Source of the DNA: Sympetrum striolatum
Taxonomy: Eukaryota > Arthropoda > Insecta > Odonata > Libellulidae
NCBI GenBank assembly: GCA_947579665.1
Contig: OX388350.1
Span: 3,348,001-3,412,000 of the forward strand
Length of the DNA stretch: 64,000 bases
Reading direction: 5' to 3'
The notes beneath the pieces are model-generated. The model made no database searches. It worked only from the letters and a program-made list of their open reading frames with translations, and was not told the DNA's origin. The position numbers and the translations under genes are program-made. Shown one piece after another: positions 37,997 to 48,360 of the stretch (position 1 is the stretch's first letter; every line of letters starts with the position of its first letter).

Positions 37997-40900
37997 CACG
38001 GGCATCAACGGTGATTACGAATAAAGTACATATCCGCAGTGGCGCAGAGACTTGTTTCTATAAAATATGAAATCCATTCAGAAGTTCCTACATAGACCTT
38101 AATCTCACGAGCTCATCTATCGCAATGATTAGTGTCATTTTGGCCACTTTCTATCGCTAACTGCTTTACGACGCACAAAAATGTAATTCAAGCATTGACC
38201 GACCGAATCTTTCCAGTGACCGAAATTCTAGTCAGGGAAAAGTTTTAGAAACACCGAAGGTGTGCGTTTTCAACCCTATTATGTGGAATATATTTCCGAT
38301 GGCTTCTACAGGATTGATGAAATTGTAACTTTCAATTACTTTTGTCAAAATTTTATTCATGGCTGCGATTATATGAAAGCTACTGAGCTATAAGTGTTGT
38401 TATGTCATTCATACATTTTTCATGAATGCAAAGCGGTAATTGTGCTTTCTTGGCACGGAGTGTTTTAACTCAGGGACAAGAGTACTTCACTTCTAAAAGC
38501 GCCCTTCTCCATGTTATAGTCTGCTAATAGAGAAGAGTTTGAGGATTCGACCAGACTTAGGGAGGATGACTTTACCGACAGACCGGCGAAGTAACTCATG
38601 GTAATCAGGAAGGAATTTCTAAGATGTTCTTAGAACTAGATACTCGAATTCTCATTTTGGTTCCGGTTTCAGATTTGTAAGTTTCCCGACCAAATTCTCT
38701 TGATTAAGGGAATGTGTGAGAAATTCTGGAAAGAGTTCAGAAGGGAAACCCTCAACTAAGTACTTAGCAACAGTTGCTATGTAATTCTTTGTTGGTGATT
38801 CTGTGTGTTCATAGTGAAGGTTTTGTATGCTCTACGTTTTCGAAATATTGAGATCATAACACATTAATACCGTATTTGATAATAAACTCAGTTTTCAGAT
38901 TGCCGCAAAAGTTGTTATTACGTTGAAATTTTGGTCCAAGGATGATCAAAGACATCCGTGAAACGCCCAGTGAGGAACGTTAAAGCTGTTATCTCCATCG
39001 AGGGAGTGAATGTTAAATGAAAGTTATCTCAAAATCGAGTTGTGGAGGAGTTGCCTGGCTTAATTTTATAACACTCGTTAGCTGAGTCCAGTCGTTTTTA
39101 GGCATGTGGAGAAGGGAGGCATGATAGGGATCCTTGCTTGAAAATTGCTCGAATATTAGGATGAACGAAATAAGCGTTTGAACTAACCCTACTTTTATAT
39201 TTTATCTCAGGATATGTGACGCCCTTTGCTACTATGGATACGAAGCAGAGTTTGTTTTGTCGCGTTGCAATTATATTCGTTCCGGATTGTTAACAAAAAT
39301 CACTGAAAGATTTGAATGACTAGCGGGTGTGGAAGAAAAGTTACGATTGTCGCAATTGCTATTTTCTTTCAAAACCAAAGACAAACATACGCGCGTCCAT
39401 ATACATTTCATAACCCTTTTAAGGTATCATTTGCATAGGACCCATTGATGGTTTTCATTTTTCCAGCAAAATGTTTTCATCTGAAATGTGGTTCATTCAT
39501 GATTTATTTTCAGGTCTTATACTTCCCCATCATCGTGAGATCGACTTACGTAGCAGGAAGATCGCATACTTTGTCCTGTACATTCAAACACTTCCCGTGC
39601 AATTAAAAAGCCATACTCACCTTGCTTTCAGTTTCCTTGTTTTACAATATTCTTCAGAGAACGTTTTCTTAACTTTTGCCTTAGTGTTGCTCCTTCTTGA
39701 GAGATGCAGCGGAAAGTCCCCATCTCGAGGGCCGCTTGGGTCCCTTTTGCAATCAAAAGCTTTGGCGAGGGAATGAGTCTCGCAAGATGAGGAGTGAGGT
39801 CGTTTCCTCTTTCCTTCTCGTTGAGCCGGAATACCCTTGAACCTCCTCTTCAGTGCAGCACGACTATCCTATCAAATCCATTTCGGGGGGGATAAGAAGC
39901 GACTTGGATGGGCGTCATTGTTGAGCATCGAAGGTTGAGTGAAAATTAAAAATGTCCCATAGCGTTTCCCAAACTACGTTACGCGAATTGTTGGTGTTGA
40001 CAGGTGCTCGGAAAAGCCAATAAGTGGTCCGCAAAAAAATATGGAAATAGATGAGTTTTGCATGATTTGCAACTCTGAATAAAGTAGAAATATTTTCGTA
40101 ACTCCCTCAATTTGCGAATAGACTGTACTTCTACTCGTGACTCTTACTTCAATTTACTATTTTATACTATAACACTACAAAATAACCATAGTAATATGAT
40201 GAAGCCTCAGAATTGGCGGAGTCTGTCAGACGAAAATTTTGGGAAATTCGGCGTCATGATATGGTTTCAGGAATGGGATCCCAAATATACTTGTCCCAAA
40301 TTGTCCTTAAAGCCTGACTTGAGCATTGATTTATTAGTTATATCGAAGAGGAATGAAGGCAAAGGGAGGAGGAATCAAATAGGTTTTCCAAACGGGGCTG
40401 TGCGAGACGAAATCCCATGAGATTGTGTTCGGGGCCCTCGCATTCCTCGCTATCTTCGATACTAAAAAGGGATCGCCGTAAAGCGGGAAAATGCGGCAAA
40501 AAACGGGGTATCCGAATTTGGGTGGTCTGAGCTCCAAACGAACGACGATAGTTATCACCGGGAAAAAGTGGGACCGAGAAGGGATTTCGAGAGACTGCCG
40601 AAGGACATTAATTCAACCGAAATCGGAAATAGGTATCGAAAATTAGGACCGATTTGAGGGCGTCAATTGGCGCATGCGCAAAGTTTTTGATAAGCATCCC
40701 CGTGTCTTTGAAAGTCACTATTTCTGGTGGTCACTTTTAGGACGGCGACGTTCCTTGATGTAGCGTTACATCGTCTCCGACGCTGATTCCGTGGAACCGC
40801 CAGAGGATATACCGCGAGAGGAAATTTTAGTGCCTTCGCAAACATGAGGAAATATACAATGGCAGAGTATTGTTTTCATATTCAGTTATCTGGTTTTACC

Positions 40901-41385
40901 ACGGTTCTCATCAAATCCATAATGATCATTCTACAACTTGACTTGTAAATTCAAAATATAATTGAAAATATTTAGAAGATTTTAAAAAAGACGAGAATTT
41001 ATAGAAATATTTTGAGTGGTGAATAATACTTATACCAAGTCTCATCAGCAGATTGTGATAATCACCGAAATTTGTATTTGGTGGAAACGAACTGAAAAAA
41101 CAGAAAATTCGAGAAAATTTCGTGGCCGCCCAATAAACTAGAATTTGCGATAATTTTAAGCAGGGGTCGACGAAGGCGTTCGGAGGTCGACAGGGTCGAT
41201 ATTGGGCACTGAAAGTGATAAGAGGATCTAGAATTTTAAAAATAACGAGTTCAAGATACTAAAAAGAGGGATTTCCTTCAATGTAATTATTTAATATGTT
41301 AAAATTCCACTGTTACTGTAGTTGTTAAGATTAAGGAGAATATTGAGTATTTATGTGACTTAACGTATTGATAATGAAGCTCAAA
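37997..41385. other. Non-coding stretch, no gene seen
   Basis: Open frames of about 100 codons at 39,471-39,776 and 40,112-40,420 have no recognisable motif. 40,420-40,860 is GC-richer and contains GGCGCATGCGCA at 40,669-40,680, one base from the NRF-1 consensus. GGAGGATGACTTTACCGACA at 38,561-38,580, with CGGCGAAG after it, is a weak hammerhead-tail lookalike. Confidence 0.4.
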
Positions 41386-41397
41386 CAGTAATGTATC
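41386..41397 (+). repeat. Left target site duplication of the composite retroelement
   Basis: CAGTAATGTATC here is repeated at 43,372-43,383 directly outside the other end. The first three bases (CAG) could belong to the element on the right side (CCTTCAG), so the true duplication is 9-12 bp. Confidence 0.65.
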
Positions 41398-41619
41398 AAA
41401 GGATCTCTGTTTTTCCCGGCGTAGTTGCTGAAGGAATAGTTCTCGGGTCTCCAGCCGGGTGCAGGCTTCGGATAAAAGCGACGTTTCGGCCACATCCTTC
41501 GTGGCCATCTTCAGGAACGAAGTGCAAGTGCTCGAAGTTGGTCCGCTTATATAGGAGGGACTCAGTCCCCCTTCCACTTCTGTGACTGGCTGGCGCCAAC
41601 GCGTCGTCTCTCGGCAATC
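41398..41619 (-). mobile_element. Inverted Penelope-like 3' tail with hammerhead-like core
   Basis: Read on the minus strand this runs from the end of the GIY-YIG coding segment (GTTGGCGCCAGCC) through the 3' UTR. It contains CCTGAAGATGGCCACGAAGG, stem II GGCCAC/GTGGCC (6 bp, perfect), CGAAACGTC, then TGCACCCGGCTGGAGACCCG and CTATTCCTTCAG. The core lies at 41,481-41,514. It extends about 28 bp past the point where the right-hand tail stops. It overlaps the coding segment as an inverted repeat (41,572-41,619 against 41,864-41,912). Confidence 0.7.
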
Positions 41620-41913
41620 TATTCTCGGATTGAATTCCCGCCAAATTCGTCTTCAACAACCGGAAAAATCGGCCATCGCAGAACACTCCCTTGAAGAAGG
41701 ACACAACATCAACTTCAGCGAGACGAAAGTACTGTGGAAAGCCCCTTCGTTCTGGGATCGGAAAATTAAACAATCGATTGAGATTCAACTAGAAGAGAAC
41801 AACTTTAACAGAGACGAAGGATTCAGCCTACACAAAACGTGGCAGCCGATCATCAGACAGGTTGCCGAGAGACGACGCGTTGGCGCCAGCCAATCACAGA
41901 AGTGGAAGGAGAT
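41620..41913 (+). pseudogene. Penelope-like element GIY-YIG endonuclease C-terminus
   Basis: The plus-strand frame gives AIAEHSLEEGHNINF (from about 41,672), then FWDRKIKQSIEI and NNFNRDEGFSLHKTWQP (to about 41,852). These are conserved C-terminal landmarks of the Penelope protein: AEH-x-GH-I-F, the YWDR-KE-IEI helix and FNRDEG. The Penelope protein joins a reverse transcriptase to a GIY-YIG nuclease that nicks target DNA. Only the last part remains; the reverse transcriptase and GIY-YIG core are missing. The frame stays open across the junction into LINE sequence in the wrong frame, so the tail after GASQSQKW is not genuine. Confidence 0.75.
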
Positions 41914-43100
41914 CATCATCAAAGAACAAATGGTTTCCAAGAACGCCACTCTACCACCCACCAGATCCTCAGGTTGGTGGAAAACATCACCAAGGGCTTC
42001 CTCAACATGAGGAAAATAACGGAAACACTCTTCTTTGATATGGAAAAGGCGTTCGATCGTGTCTGGCATAAGGGCATTGTCTACAAACTAAAATCCAACG
42101 ACTTCCCTGCCTACTTGGTTAAAACCATCCAGAACTTCCTCGTCAACAGATGGCTCCAGGTCAAGAAGCTGACAAAATCTCCTCCTTGAAACCAATCACA
42201 GCAGGGGTACCACAGGGTAGTAAGCTGAGCCCATTCCTCTTTAATCTCTACATAAACTACCTACCAAAACAAGAGGACATTGAACTTTATATTTACGCAG
42301 ACGGCATCACCTTGTCCTGCTCCAAATATAGAGGGAATAACGCAGTTAACATCATCAACAACTACTTAATTGCACTGCAGAAATGGCTCACGAAATGGCA
42401 CTTGAAAATCAACCCGGCCAAGAGCTCCCATATGGAGTTCATCCTTCATCCCCGCAAGCCTGCGTCTGTCAAACCAACCATCTACAATCAGGCAATACCA
42501 AAAGTTAAAGAGCAGAAATTCCTTGGAGTCATCATCACGGAGAAGCTACTGTGGACTAAACATATAAACTACAGCATCTGTAAAGCGGCAGCAGCGAAAG
42601 CTAAACTATATCCATTACTCCATCAGGACAGTCAGCGAACCAAGGACACAAAAATAAGATTAATTGGTGCTTATGTTGCCCCAATTCTTGCATACGGCTC
42701 CATCATCGCCTGCAACACCTCACAACGAAATATAAGGAAGATCATCACATTCTACAACAAATGCATCAGGGCCGCAACTTCCACGGACAACCTGGTCCCA
42801 CTCCGTGAAATCCTCACTTACTATAACATTCCGCACTTTACGGAATACCTTTACATCATCGCCGAAAAATTTGAGAGAAACCTCTCAAACATTAACAATC
42901 CTCTCATCAAACATTTATGTTACGCCCACGCAACGTACCAAATTAAAACGAATAAAAGAACCAGAAATGGTTCTCTCCATTCTAGAGTGCCAAATAATAA
43001 ACATCTTCCTAGCACCAAAAGAAGAAGAAAGAAGAGGTCGTCGAAGGAGAAGGAGCAGCAGCCGTCGATCCCCAATGTACATATCTATATTTTAGTTTAG
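41914..43100 (+). pseudogene. Jockey-type LINE reverse transcriptase, 5'-truncated and frameshifted
   Basis: The first frame carries NGFQERHSTTHQILRLVE and motif A, FFDMEKAFDRVWHKG (about 42,033-42,077), ending after FLVNRWLQVK near 42,170. The next frame continues without loss: SSLKPITAGVPQGSKLSPF (motif B), YIYADG (about 42,287-42,304), LTKWHLKINPAKSSHMEF, KFLGVIIT and a basic C-terminal tail to 43,100. One indel near 42,155-42,175 separates the frames. The catalytic YADD box reads YADG, losing the second aspartate. The remaining 316-codon frame is otherwise open, which suggests a fairly young copy. The domain order matches jockey-clade ORF2, which copies RNA into DNA at the target site. 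The endonuclease half is absent. Confidence 0.85.
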
Positions 43101-43268
43101 TTTAGCCAAGTTTAGAGCCTTATTGCGTAATTAATGTGTGTATCCGAGCCTTATTTAGAGTGTCATTAGCCTTACTATGGGTTCAATCTGCCTTACTGAG
43201 TATTACCGCCTATAAAGCCAGAAATGACATTTAGGCAAAAATAAGAGAGTCCGACCAAACCAAACAAG
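43101..43268 (+). other. LINE 3' UTR inside the composite
   Basis: This non-coding stretch runs from the reverse transcriptase stop to the Penelope tail. It begins with TTTAGTTTAGCCAAGTTTAG and ends AGTCCGACCAAACCAAACAA. No poly-A or simple-repeat tail precedes the junction, which is unusual for a nested LINE insertion and is one reason to suspect a chimeric template. Confidence 0.5.
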
Positions 43269-43371
43269 CACTTGCACTTCGTTCCTGAAGATGTCCACGA
43301 AGGATGTGGCCGAAACGTCGCTTTTATCCTATTAAGCCTGCACCCGGCTGGAGACCCGAGAACTATTCCTT
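43269..43371 (+). mobile_element. Direct Penelope-like 3' tail with hammerhead-like core
   Basis: Starts CACTTGCACTTCGTTCCTGA and carries the core at 43,284-43,319: CTGAAGA, stem II GTCCAC-loop-GTGGCC (one mismatch against the inverted copy's perfect stem), CGAAAC, GTC. It then matches the inverted tail through GCACCCGGCTGGAGACCCG and CTATTCCTTCAG. One small difference (TATTAAGCC for GAAGCC) separates the copies. Confidence 0.7.
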
Positions 43372-43383
43372 CAGTAATGTATC
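43372..43383 (+). repeat. Right target site duplication of the composite retroelement
   Basis: CAGTAATGTATC, identical to 41,386-41,397. Its position directly after the Penelope tail supports insertion of the whole 2-kb unit in one event. Confidence 0.65.
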
Positions 43384-44819
43384 GTTTAACTTTCCGAAAT
43401 TAGAGATGAGGATATTAATAAATGTGCATGAAAATAGTTACCAACGCAGTTAAATGTCTTATTGCTTTAAATGGTAGTTACTGATATGTAATGGAATACC
43501 ACTATACTGCATTAAAGTATCCGAGATTCAATTGATGTAAATGAAGTATGGATTCCAGCAAAACGGTTGACACAAGAATTATTTTTTTAACGTTCTTCAA
43601 TACTCACAATGGTAACTTTATCGCAGGGGGCTTTATTCCAGCCATACACTGATCCCAGCGCGTACAAATATTTATTACATTATTAGTTCAAATCACTTGA
43701 GGTCGCTGTAAAATAAACTGCATCGTCTGTATATTACGTTGCGGTACAGTTATTGCAGACGTTGACATTTCCAACAGCTGTGGTCAAATACGCTTTAGTT
43801 CATGCGTTAATTGGACCGTAAACGAATGTAGGCAGAGCCCCAGTGAATTGTTTTCCTTTGACGGTGACGAAAGATGTTTGTTTCATTTGGAAGAGTATTC
43901 TTAAATAATGCCGGTACAAAGCTTCGATATCTGCTAGTGAAAATGAGGTTTCGACTGTAATTGCCTCTCTTTCAATATACAGCTTTCAATATACAGGCCT
44001 CTAACAGTTTCCAAGCTTAAAAGAAATTACAGAACATTCCTTCTTTAAAGTAGTCATTTGTACTCATAATATTTTTCCTCGAATAAAAGCATGAATATTT
44101 ACTTGATGTACAACATTTTAAAGAATACTTTTCATATTTTAGTTTTTACAGAAACGTTGATTGCCTGCCATTTGGTCTTATTTAAGAAGGTCATACGTGA
44201 TGTAAATCCCATTTGAATTTGATTTTGAAATATGCTTGCTGATTTTCATCCTCTGCTGTTCATTACTTATTATTGTAAATATTCATAATATTCCAAAATC
44301 ATCTGGAGCTGCATGTGTGTAATCCAGCACTAGACTAAAAAATTACTTTCTTGGAAGTAAAATATTATTGAATATTATGTCTAAATGATGTTAGGAGGCT
44401 ACGATTTAAAGCGGTTACCAAATTCCAACGCATTCGTTGTCCATTTTCGACACGTTCTTTCGTAAGAATACGATTTGGTTGCAAAGAGCCAAAACAAATT
44501 AAGAATTAACTCTCTATTACATATTGATACTAGTAAAAATATTATTTTCAAATTTATGTTGTGTAATACCAAAGATTCGCCGTTTAAATAAAGAAGTGAA
44601 GTTTTGGAATGTGATGAAACTGAAGTTAGCAGAGAAAAATATTCTATAGAATTTTTAATACGTCTTTTAGGCAGTTTGTTGTCATTTATAATCCAAGTGA
44701 TACTTAAAGAATTCCTTAGTGATCTCTTAGTGATAGAAGACTTGAATATCGACGGAAGCTTTTTGATAAATTTTTCACTACCGATTTCGGGGAGGAGATA
44801 GTTGATATTGCTATCCCAG
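43384..44819. other. AT-rich non-coding stretch, no gene seen
   Basis: No open frame with a recognisable motif. TTTCAATATACAG is repeated in tandem near 43,970-43,997. A 65-codon frame at 44,604-44,801 runs into the LINE 3' end that follows. Confidence 0.4.
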
Positions 44820-45035
44820 TCATAAACTTCCGCGATCTTTGGGAGAAAACAAAAAAGCGATACAAAGAAGTAGCTGCCAGGACAGATAGTTACTTTCGGT
44901 CGTTTTTCCCGCGAAGTATTAGAGAATCTAATAGCTCTTCAGGTTAGTTAGGGATGTCGGTGTTTTTACACCCCCTGCCACGCTCCACTGGCGGAATGCA
45001 GGGTTTAAATGCAAATTTACATTAGCAGTGATCGC
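44820..45035 (+). pseudogene. LINE ORF2 C-terminus and 3' end
   Basis: The plus-strand frame near 44,881 gives TDSYFRSFFPRSIRESN, like the FFPRTIRDWN motif that closes ORF2 in CR1/jockey-type LINEs. About 30 bp later a stop is followed by CACCCCCTGCCACGCTCCAC, GGCGGAATGCAGGG and TTTAAATG, a 3' hairpin related to the tails at 27.83 kb and 0.15 kb. The copy is 5'-truncated; no catalytic motifs are seen upstream. No target duplication was identified. Confidence 0.6.
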
Positions 45036-47751
45036 GGAAGCAGACAGCGTTCCTCTGGGATTGGAAATGTCTCATCTGCGCATCATTCTGCAAATCGGAT
45101 TGGTGAGCCATTGGGAGCGAAGGAGGCCGATGAAAGTGGTCGACCTCAAACCCTTAGAAATGTAGAAAACGAAGATGACTCACTCTGGTTGTTCCTATTT
45201 CCTTCTTGGGAAATCTCATGAGGACTGATTAATCGAGGATTAATTAAGGGTGAACCCTGAGCCTTGCTATTCCCCATCGGCCTCTCTATCCGTGAAGTTG
45301 TACCCTTCCCTTGCCTCATTAAGATCGTCGATTATAAATTAAGTAATTAAAAGTGAACAAAATTTTATTGTAAGTACTTATTCTAATGGTCCTCATAAAA
45401 TGGAGTGCGAGCGACTGTACGTATTGTTAAGGCTCTCAAGTTGGTTGTATTTGCCTTAATTTCCGTAGAAAATATATGTATCGAAAAGAAGTCGGAGGAA
45501 GAGCCATATAGTATGTCGCAGTTTAAAAAGAAGGAAAAACAATTTTCATTATTATTTAATCATTATTTATTAAAACATTAGCAGCATACCAAGCACGTTT
45601 GTGTATGTTGGAGATAATTACAAAAATCCAACTTGTTAAATACTGCTTAGAATGGCCCCTTCTTTAACTGGAAAAAGGTGGAGATCGGCTGAAGTGCTTC
45701 CTGTTTGGTATATCAACCCTCCGCTTTCTTCTCACTGCGGAGGGAAGAATAGATTGCAGAGTTTGTGGACTAATCCAAAGAGACTCGATTCCTTATGCAT
45801 TCGGCGAGCGCACCGTACTTGAATATTCAGGCAGTCCTCACGGGCGTGACCAAAGAACATTTATCCTTCTAATTAGAGGCTGAACAAGTTGAGATCGCAC
45901 GGAATGGAAGAGCATTCACGTACTCGGTGAACATGCAGAGAATACGTGGATCGACAGACTGCTAATTTAGAGGCTTCTCGTACGGACTCAAGAGTGGGCG
46001 CAAAATGCCTGCAAATCATCAGACATGTGCACGCTTTTGGTCGCGTGAAATTTGCGACTTCCGCCGATCCGTTGCTCTTCAAAAAAATATCGATATTTGA
46101 ACTCGCGCAGATGAATATTGGGTTTCTTACAAATTGTTCCCTTTGTCCAGTTTATCAGACGCAAATTCATTTGGGAGCGGCTGTTTCCATTCCGGCACAT
46201 CTGTCTTCTCCTTCAAATCCCATTGACAATCCTTCAGAGTCAGCTGCTGCGGATATGTATTTATTATTGGAACGATTTTAAAAATATATGAATATAAACC
46301 GTTTGCTGACTACGTAACTAATTTCCCAGAATTGGAAGGTGAAAATGAGCTCGAGGTATTCTCAGCGAGGTATGTTAAAACTGGGATCATTCAGTTCCTG
46401 TTGGATGCATTAGAAATTTGAATACTTTTTCGTCACCTTTCAAAAGGCGAGTTTGTAAGAGCATTTTTTCTAGTTTAAATTTGCGAAAGAAGAAAAGTCT
46501 TCAAAACAACGAACTTTACGTATATTTCTTATGCAAGATTTTTTTGCGAACGTTCTGGAATCGAACCCGACACTATCACTGAATAATACCATGACAATTT
46601 CTTTTTTCGTCATACAAATGTATGCGAACTTTGATTGGTGAAATGGAAGGAAGATCGACAAACGTAGATTTTTAGAAGGAGAAATTACGCAAACTATATA
46701 TGCCATCAAGTAATTATGTAATAATTATTTTATATTTTTTGTTTTTGTTATTATCTTATTATTTTTATTATATTGTTCATTTTGAGGTTCTCCGACCTCC
46801 AGGTTCTTTGCGTTTTCGACAGTCCTATAATCTCAGCCAATAATTCAAATCCATTAGTGCGTATATTGCAAATCGCAATAAAGGCGATCGCATTCGTTTA
46901 TTTTTATGCATTTTTACGATTCTTTGTCCCCCGCGTTAATTTTTTTAATATTTTCATTAGAAGATGCACGAAAAATTATGCTCGATCCTTTGGTCACACT
47001 TCAATCTTAAACAGACCTGTAAATAGTCGTGGTACAACTCAATTCCAGGTTCATTTAGAACGCCCTATCTCAACTAGATCTTATCTATAGCTTATTCTGC
47101 TGCTTATTTATTTCCAATTTCATTTACCGAGAAATTTCGTAGCTCATTCAACGAAGTCTAATTTATTTCTGATTTTCCATGCAATTGTAGTTAGGAATAT
47201 TAGGAAACACGTACACTATTGCATGTTATTTGAACCGTTCCACTTATCTCTCGGTGGAGTGATCCCGAAATATCCTCCTAAGAAATTCCGTTTCAGAAGG
47301 AAACAGCTCGATTTGCTGAAGATATGAGAAGGAGATTTCTTCGAAATAACAGACTCCTAAAAACGGAACTTAGCGTGTCGTTTTCGAATGAACGAATGTA
47401 TGAAGTGCAAAATGAATGGCATCGGGTTGCTTTCAATTGCAATTATCTCGACTTTATTAGGCTCGCTGGGACTTTGGTTGTTCATTTTGTTTTAATGGAA
47501 ATCTTTTAGTTTCAAAGTTGGCAAACAACAGGTTACTCCTTCGCAATAGAACCTGCCGCTCTCGATTGTTTTCATCGATGTTAGATTTTGAGAGGTTTTT
47601 GCGTTTTATGCCTATTATGATTTCATGTTTTTATTTCTTTGAATTCACGCGTCTATTTATTTCAAGGCGATTCATTAATCCAAAATGAAATCTAACTTCT
47701 CTTTCCGCTAAAGAATGCGATTGTGCGTTTAATTGGGAAACTTCCTAAAGA
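45036..47751. other. Non-coding stretch, no gene seen
   Basis: A 111-codon plus frame (45,946-46,281) and a 105-codon frame (46,773-47,090) have no recognisable motifs and overlap antisense frames. A B-box-like GGGTTCGATTCC lies on the minus strand at about 46,557-46,568 with no A box. A CCTCCGC/GCGGAGG hairpin lies near 45,718-45,744. 46,720-46,770 is almost pure AT. Confidence 0.4.
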
Positions 47752-47790
47752 ATCCATCGGTTCCTAAAACCTTACATCGTCATCAGGCTA
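47752..47790 (-). mobile_element. Penelope-like 3' tail with perfect CTGATGA box
   Basis: The minus strand reads AGCCTGATGACGATGTAAGG, TTTTAGGAACCGATGGATTC. CTGATGA (47,780-47,786) is the exact hammerhead consensus. The GAAAC box is GGAAC here and stem II is poorly paired. Short ACC/GG pairing precedes ATTC. It is probably a decayed hammerhead-bearing tail without its coding region. Confidence 0.45.
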
Positions 47791-48266
47791 AAAAAAAACG
47801 TTAAAAAAAAGACCGTAGGAACATCGAAGGATTGGAAAAATTTGCAATTGTTGGAACATTTCGAATAGCGTTGTTTATCAAGAATATTTGCGTATACAGT
47901 TCTAATTTGTGCAACTTTTGTGAACTCTTTTCGCCTCTCACCTCCGTAAACTGGCCCAACTCGATTAACAACTCCTTCGCTTTGTTTTTCATTCGCTCCG
48001 TTTACTGTTTGTATTTCCTCGAGGCAAACTCGCTTCATTCTGTTGTTCTTTCCCTCGCACGGGAGTTTAAAAAGTTTTTACAGCTAATGCGTCATTTATT
48101 ACGTGCTCTAAAATACTTATGCGAAAGTAAACGTAATTAAGCTAAGATATAAATATATTAACACGAGAGGTGAACTAAAAGAAGGTATGGGACGCAATAG
48201 GAAAGAAAGAAAGCGCAGATTATAAAGACATAGGAATAGAAAATTAAAGAAAGAGACCGAAAGGTG
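47791..48266. other. Non-coding stretch, no gene seen
   Basis: Overlapping frames on both strands at 47,772-48,140 (88 minus, 102 plus) carry no recognisable motif. The patch is slightly GC-richer than its surroundings. Confidence 0.4.
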
Positions 48267-48360
48267 TGTAATAATAATAATAATAAAGGACTTTATTCAG
48301 GGCGAGATTGAGACTAGAAAGTCTCTTCTTACACCTAACCCTTTGTCATGTGAGAAATAG
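48267..48360 (-). mobile_element. LINE-like 3' end with (TTA)n tail
   Basis: On the minus strand, CTCGCCCTGAATAAAGTCCT runs into TTATTATTATTATTATTA (48,267-48,285 on plus). A short 3' UTR ending in a trinucleotide repeat is typical of several non-LTR families. No coding sequence was recognised further upstream (rising plus coordinates), so the copy is short or its body has decayed. A hairpin ACACCC/GGGTGT at 48,449-48,473 may belong to it. Confidence 0.4.

Larger units (their letters stand above)
41398..43371 (+). mobile_element. Composite Penelope-like/jockey retroelement copy
   Basis: From left to right there is an inverted Penelope 3' tail (41,398-41,619), a 5'-truncated Penelope GIY-YIG coding end (about 41,620-41,913), a 5'-truncated jockey-type reverse transcriptase with its 3' UTR (about 41,914-43,268), and a direct Penelope tail (43,269-43,371). 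The outermost parts are inverted copies of each other and share hammerhead-like cores. A 9-12-bp direct repeat flanks the whole unit. About 40 bp of Penelope tail present in the inverted copy (41,525-41,566) is missing at the LINE junction, where the LINE sits instead. No separate duplication surrounds the LINE segment. The simplest inference is a chimeric template inserted as one unit. Confidence 0.75.

Noticed and set aside
41396..41788. 130-codon minus-strand frame in the composite element
   Set aside because: It is the antisense of the GIY-YIG segment joined to the inverted 3' UTR; the genuine coding signal is on the plus strand.
42805..43095. 96-codon frame inside the LINE
   Set aside because: Alternate-frame shadow of the reverse transcriptase C-terminus.
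48267..48285. Stand-alone microsatellite (AAT)n
   Set aside because: It abuts a LINE-like 3' UTR ending, so it is better read as that element's tail.
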